Source: Desulfobacteraceae bacterium (GTDB taxonomy: Bacteria; Desulfobacterota; DSM-4660; Desulfatiglandales; Desulfatiglandaceae). From it: a DNA stretch of 7,076 nt. Of this stretch, positions 6,085-7,076 are shown piece by piece (within the stretch, counting starts at the first letter, position 1; each line of letters starts with the position of its first letter). The translations under genes and the position numbers were made by a program. The notes below the pieces were generated by a model that saw only the letters and a program-made list of their open reading frames with translations, was not told the DNA's origin and ran no database searches. The stretch spans positions 1 through 7,076 of the forward strand of contig DQZA01000194.1 of the NCBI GenBank assembly GCA_011042035.1, in the 5' to 3' direction.

Positions 6085-6976
6085 AAACTTATCCAGTCTG
6101 TCCAACCCTGAACCCATATCGCGGCGCAGCTTCCTCCGGCTATCCATACTTGCATCACTAGGCCCCATGGCCCTGATTCACCCCAGGCATGTGGTAGCTG
6201 ACCAGCACGCTGGCAATAATCTCATTGACAGATACGTTGGAGAAGAGTTGAATTACCATATAGGCTTCTGGTTATTCTCGCACTGTGGAGAGGCGACGGT
6301 AAGGCTCTGCAAATCTCCTGCCAAGAATATTTATATGGCCAAGATGGATGGTAAGACTGTTGGCGTTGTAGATTTGCTTGTGGGAAGGTACAGATATTCT
6401 TATGAGTCGCATGCCGGTTACGACGAACAGACCGATAGGCTGTTTCCCCTTTATTTTCGCCTAAGGAAAAAGCGCAAGGAAAAGATCGGAATAAGAACTA
6501 TCACGTTTAATTATAAGGATAGGGAGCTAATTTTTGCCCGAAAAACAGCAAAGGGCAAAAAAACCCAAAAGGTTTTGCCCATGGAAAAGGGTGTCTTGTA
6601 TGAAGATTATCTCACCCTGTTTTACAATTTCAGGAATGGCTACTATGGGCCACTGCAAAGGGACATGACCTACCACCTCCCTCTTCACATACATGAAGGT
6701 TTTAAGTTCTTGGACTTGACCATAGGTTCTGAGGAAGAAGCGCATAACGCCCGGGCGCAAGAATTAAACCCAAAAGACATGGACTATTTTGTGCGGTTCA
6801 GGGTATTAAAAGAAGATGTATCGTCGAAATCCGGGAATATTGCTGGATGGCTATCCAAAGAGGCAGTACCTGTGAAAGGCGTTATCAAGGACGTGATCTT
6901 TTTTGGGGACTTGTGGGGAGTGCTAGTAAAACGAGAATTTACTGAAAAACTTTGTAAAGAAAATGCCCAAACATAA
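6068..6976 (+). CDS. DUF3108-like exported protein with twin-arginine (Tat) signal
   Basis: Second consecutive DUF3108-like protein, 302 aa. A twin-arginine motif S18-R-R-S-F-L-R24 is followed by a hydrophobic stretch (LSILASLGPMALI) and a plausible cleavage after VVA-44, so export as a folded protein through the Tat pathway is predicted. The mature part opens with GEELNYHIGFWLFSHCGEA (58-76) and closes with GWLSKEAVPVKGVIKDVIFF (260-279), a layout that parallels the preceding gene although sequence identity looks low. Between them is a basic, beta-rich middle (RLRKKRKEKIGIR, 131-143). Cysteines at 73 and 81 may bind a ligand or form a disulfide. The start ATG at 6068 lies inside the previous gene's end without a clear ribosome-binding site, suggesting translational coupling; the frame is closed further upstream by a TAG at 6029. 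Function unknown. Confidence 0.75.
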   Translation: MAFSRENLSSLSNPEPISRRSFLRLSILASLGPMALIHPRHVVADQHAGNNLIDRYVGEELNYHIGFWLFSHCGEATVRLCKSPAKNIYMAKMDGKTVGVVDLLVGRYRYSYESHAGYDEQTDRLFPLYFRLRKKRKEKIGIRTITFNYKDRELIFARKTAKGKKTQKVLPMEKGVLYEDYLTLFYNFRNGYYGPLQRDMTYHLPLHIHEGFKFLDLTIGSEEEAHNARAQELNPKDMDYFVRFRVLKEDVSSKSGNIAGWLSKEAVPVKGVIKDVIFFGDLWGVLVKREFTEKLCKENAQT

Positions 6977-7076
6977 TGCGGAAGAGGCCAAGAAAAGCCA
7001 TCCAGGACCAGCTATCCGGTGCAAAGCGCAGGGCCCATGGCGAGGTCCTTTTAAGCAACGCCTCAAGCCTCATGCC
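6976..7076 (+). CDS. Start of an unidentified gene, truncated by right edge
   Basis: An ATG at 6976 shares its A with the preceding TAA (TAATG overlap) and opens a frame that continues through the window end, 33 complete codons. The N-terminus is basic (MRKRPRK), followed by AIQDQLSGAKRRAHGEVLLS and then NASSLM. A cytoplasmic basic lead before a first membrane helix would fit the beginning of a polysaccharide flippase-type (MOP superfamily) membrane protein, but far too little is visible to claim this. A second frame starting at ATG 6963 is also open to the edge and reads as Pro/Lys-rich, low-complexity protein, so it is less likely. No strong ribosome-binding site supports either start. Confidence 0.45.
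   Translation, partial: MRKRPRKAIQDQLSGAKRRAHGEVLLSNASSLM

Noticed and set aside
6963..7076. Alternative frame from ATG 6963 open to the right edge
   Set aside because: It overlaps the preceding gene more, reads as Pro/Lys-rich low-complexity sequence and has no better ribosome-binding site than the ATG at 6976.

Overview
This window shows ordinary bacterial housekeeping DNA of moderate GC content. The gene order tmk - holB - ricT(PSP1) - metG, followed divergently by a DksA/TraR-type zinc-finger gene and exported DUF3108 proteins, resembles what I know from Desulfobacterota (former Deltaproteobacteria). That assignment rests on gene order, the Tat/Sec-exported DUF3108 pair (suggesting a diderm envelope) and palindrome-rich intergenic DNA. 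It is an inference, not a proof.

Left half, minus strand (about 4332 down to 1): a compact operon reading leftwards. A good sigma70-type promoter (TTGATA, 17-nt spacer, TATACT) lies about 120 nt before tmk. The order is tmk (thymidylate kinase), holB (DNA polymerase III delta'; its GTG overlaps the tmk TGA), a 254-nt gap full of palindromes, ricT (PSP1-domain protein with two Cys-rich motifs), then metG (methionyl-tRNA synthetase; TTG start one base after the ricT stop). metG runs off the left edge. The operon joins dTTP supply, sliding-clamp loading, an Fe-S regulatory protein and translation.

Middle (4176-4670): a divergent intergenic region. It holds the minus-strand operon promoter, a perfect 10-bp inverted repeat that brackets that promoter, a weaker candidate plus-strand promoter, and a leader of about 220 nt with no convincing gene.

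Right half, plus strand: a DksA/TraR-like protein with a C4 zinc finger, a conserved-looking DxxDxA coiled-coil tip and a long acidic tail. Two consecutive DUF3108-type exported proteins follow, the first with a Sec-like signal peptide and the second with a twin-arginine (Tat) signal; their reading frames overlap. Another gene begins in a TAATG overlap at 6976 and is cut by the right edge.

I did not find a clearly new defence, mobile or biosynthetic system. The items most worth a second look are the palindromic 68-bp block flanked by near-identical 10-bp direct repeats between holB and ricT, the inverted repeat around the operon promoter, the acidic-tailed DksA-like protein, and the Sec/Tat pair of DUF3108 paralogues. 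Four or more of the genes use non-ATG starts (TTG or GTG).
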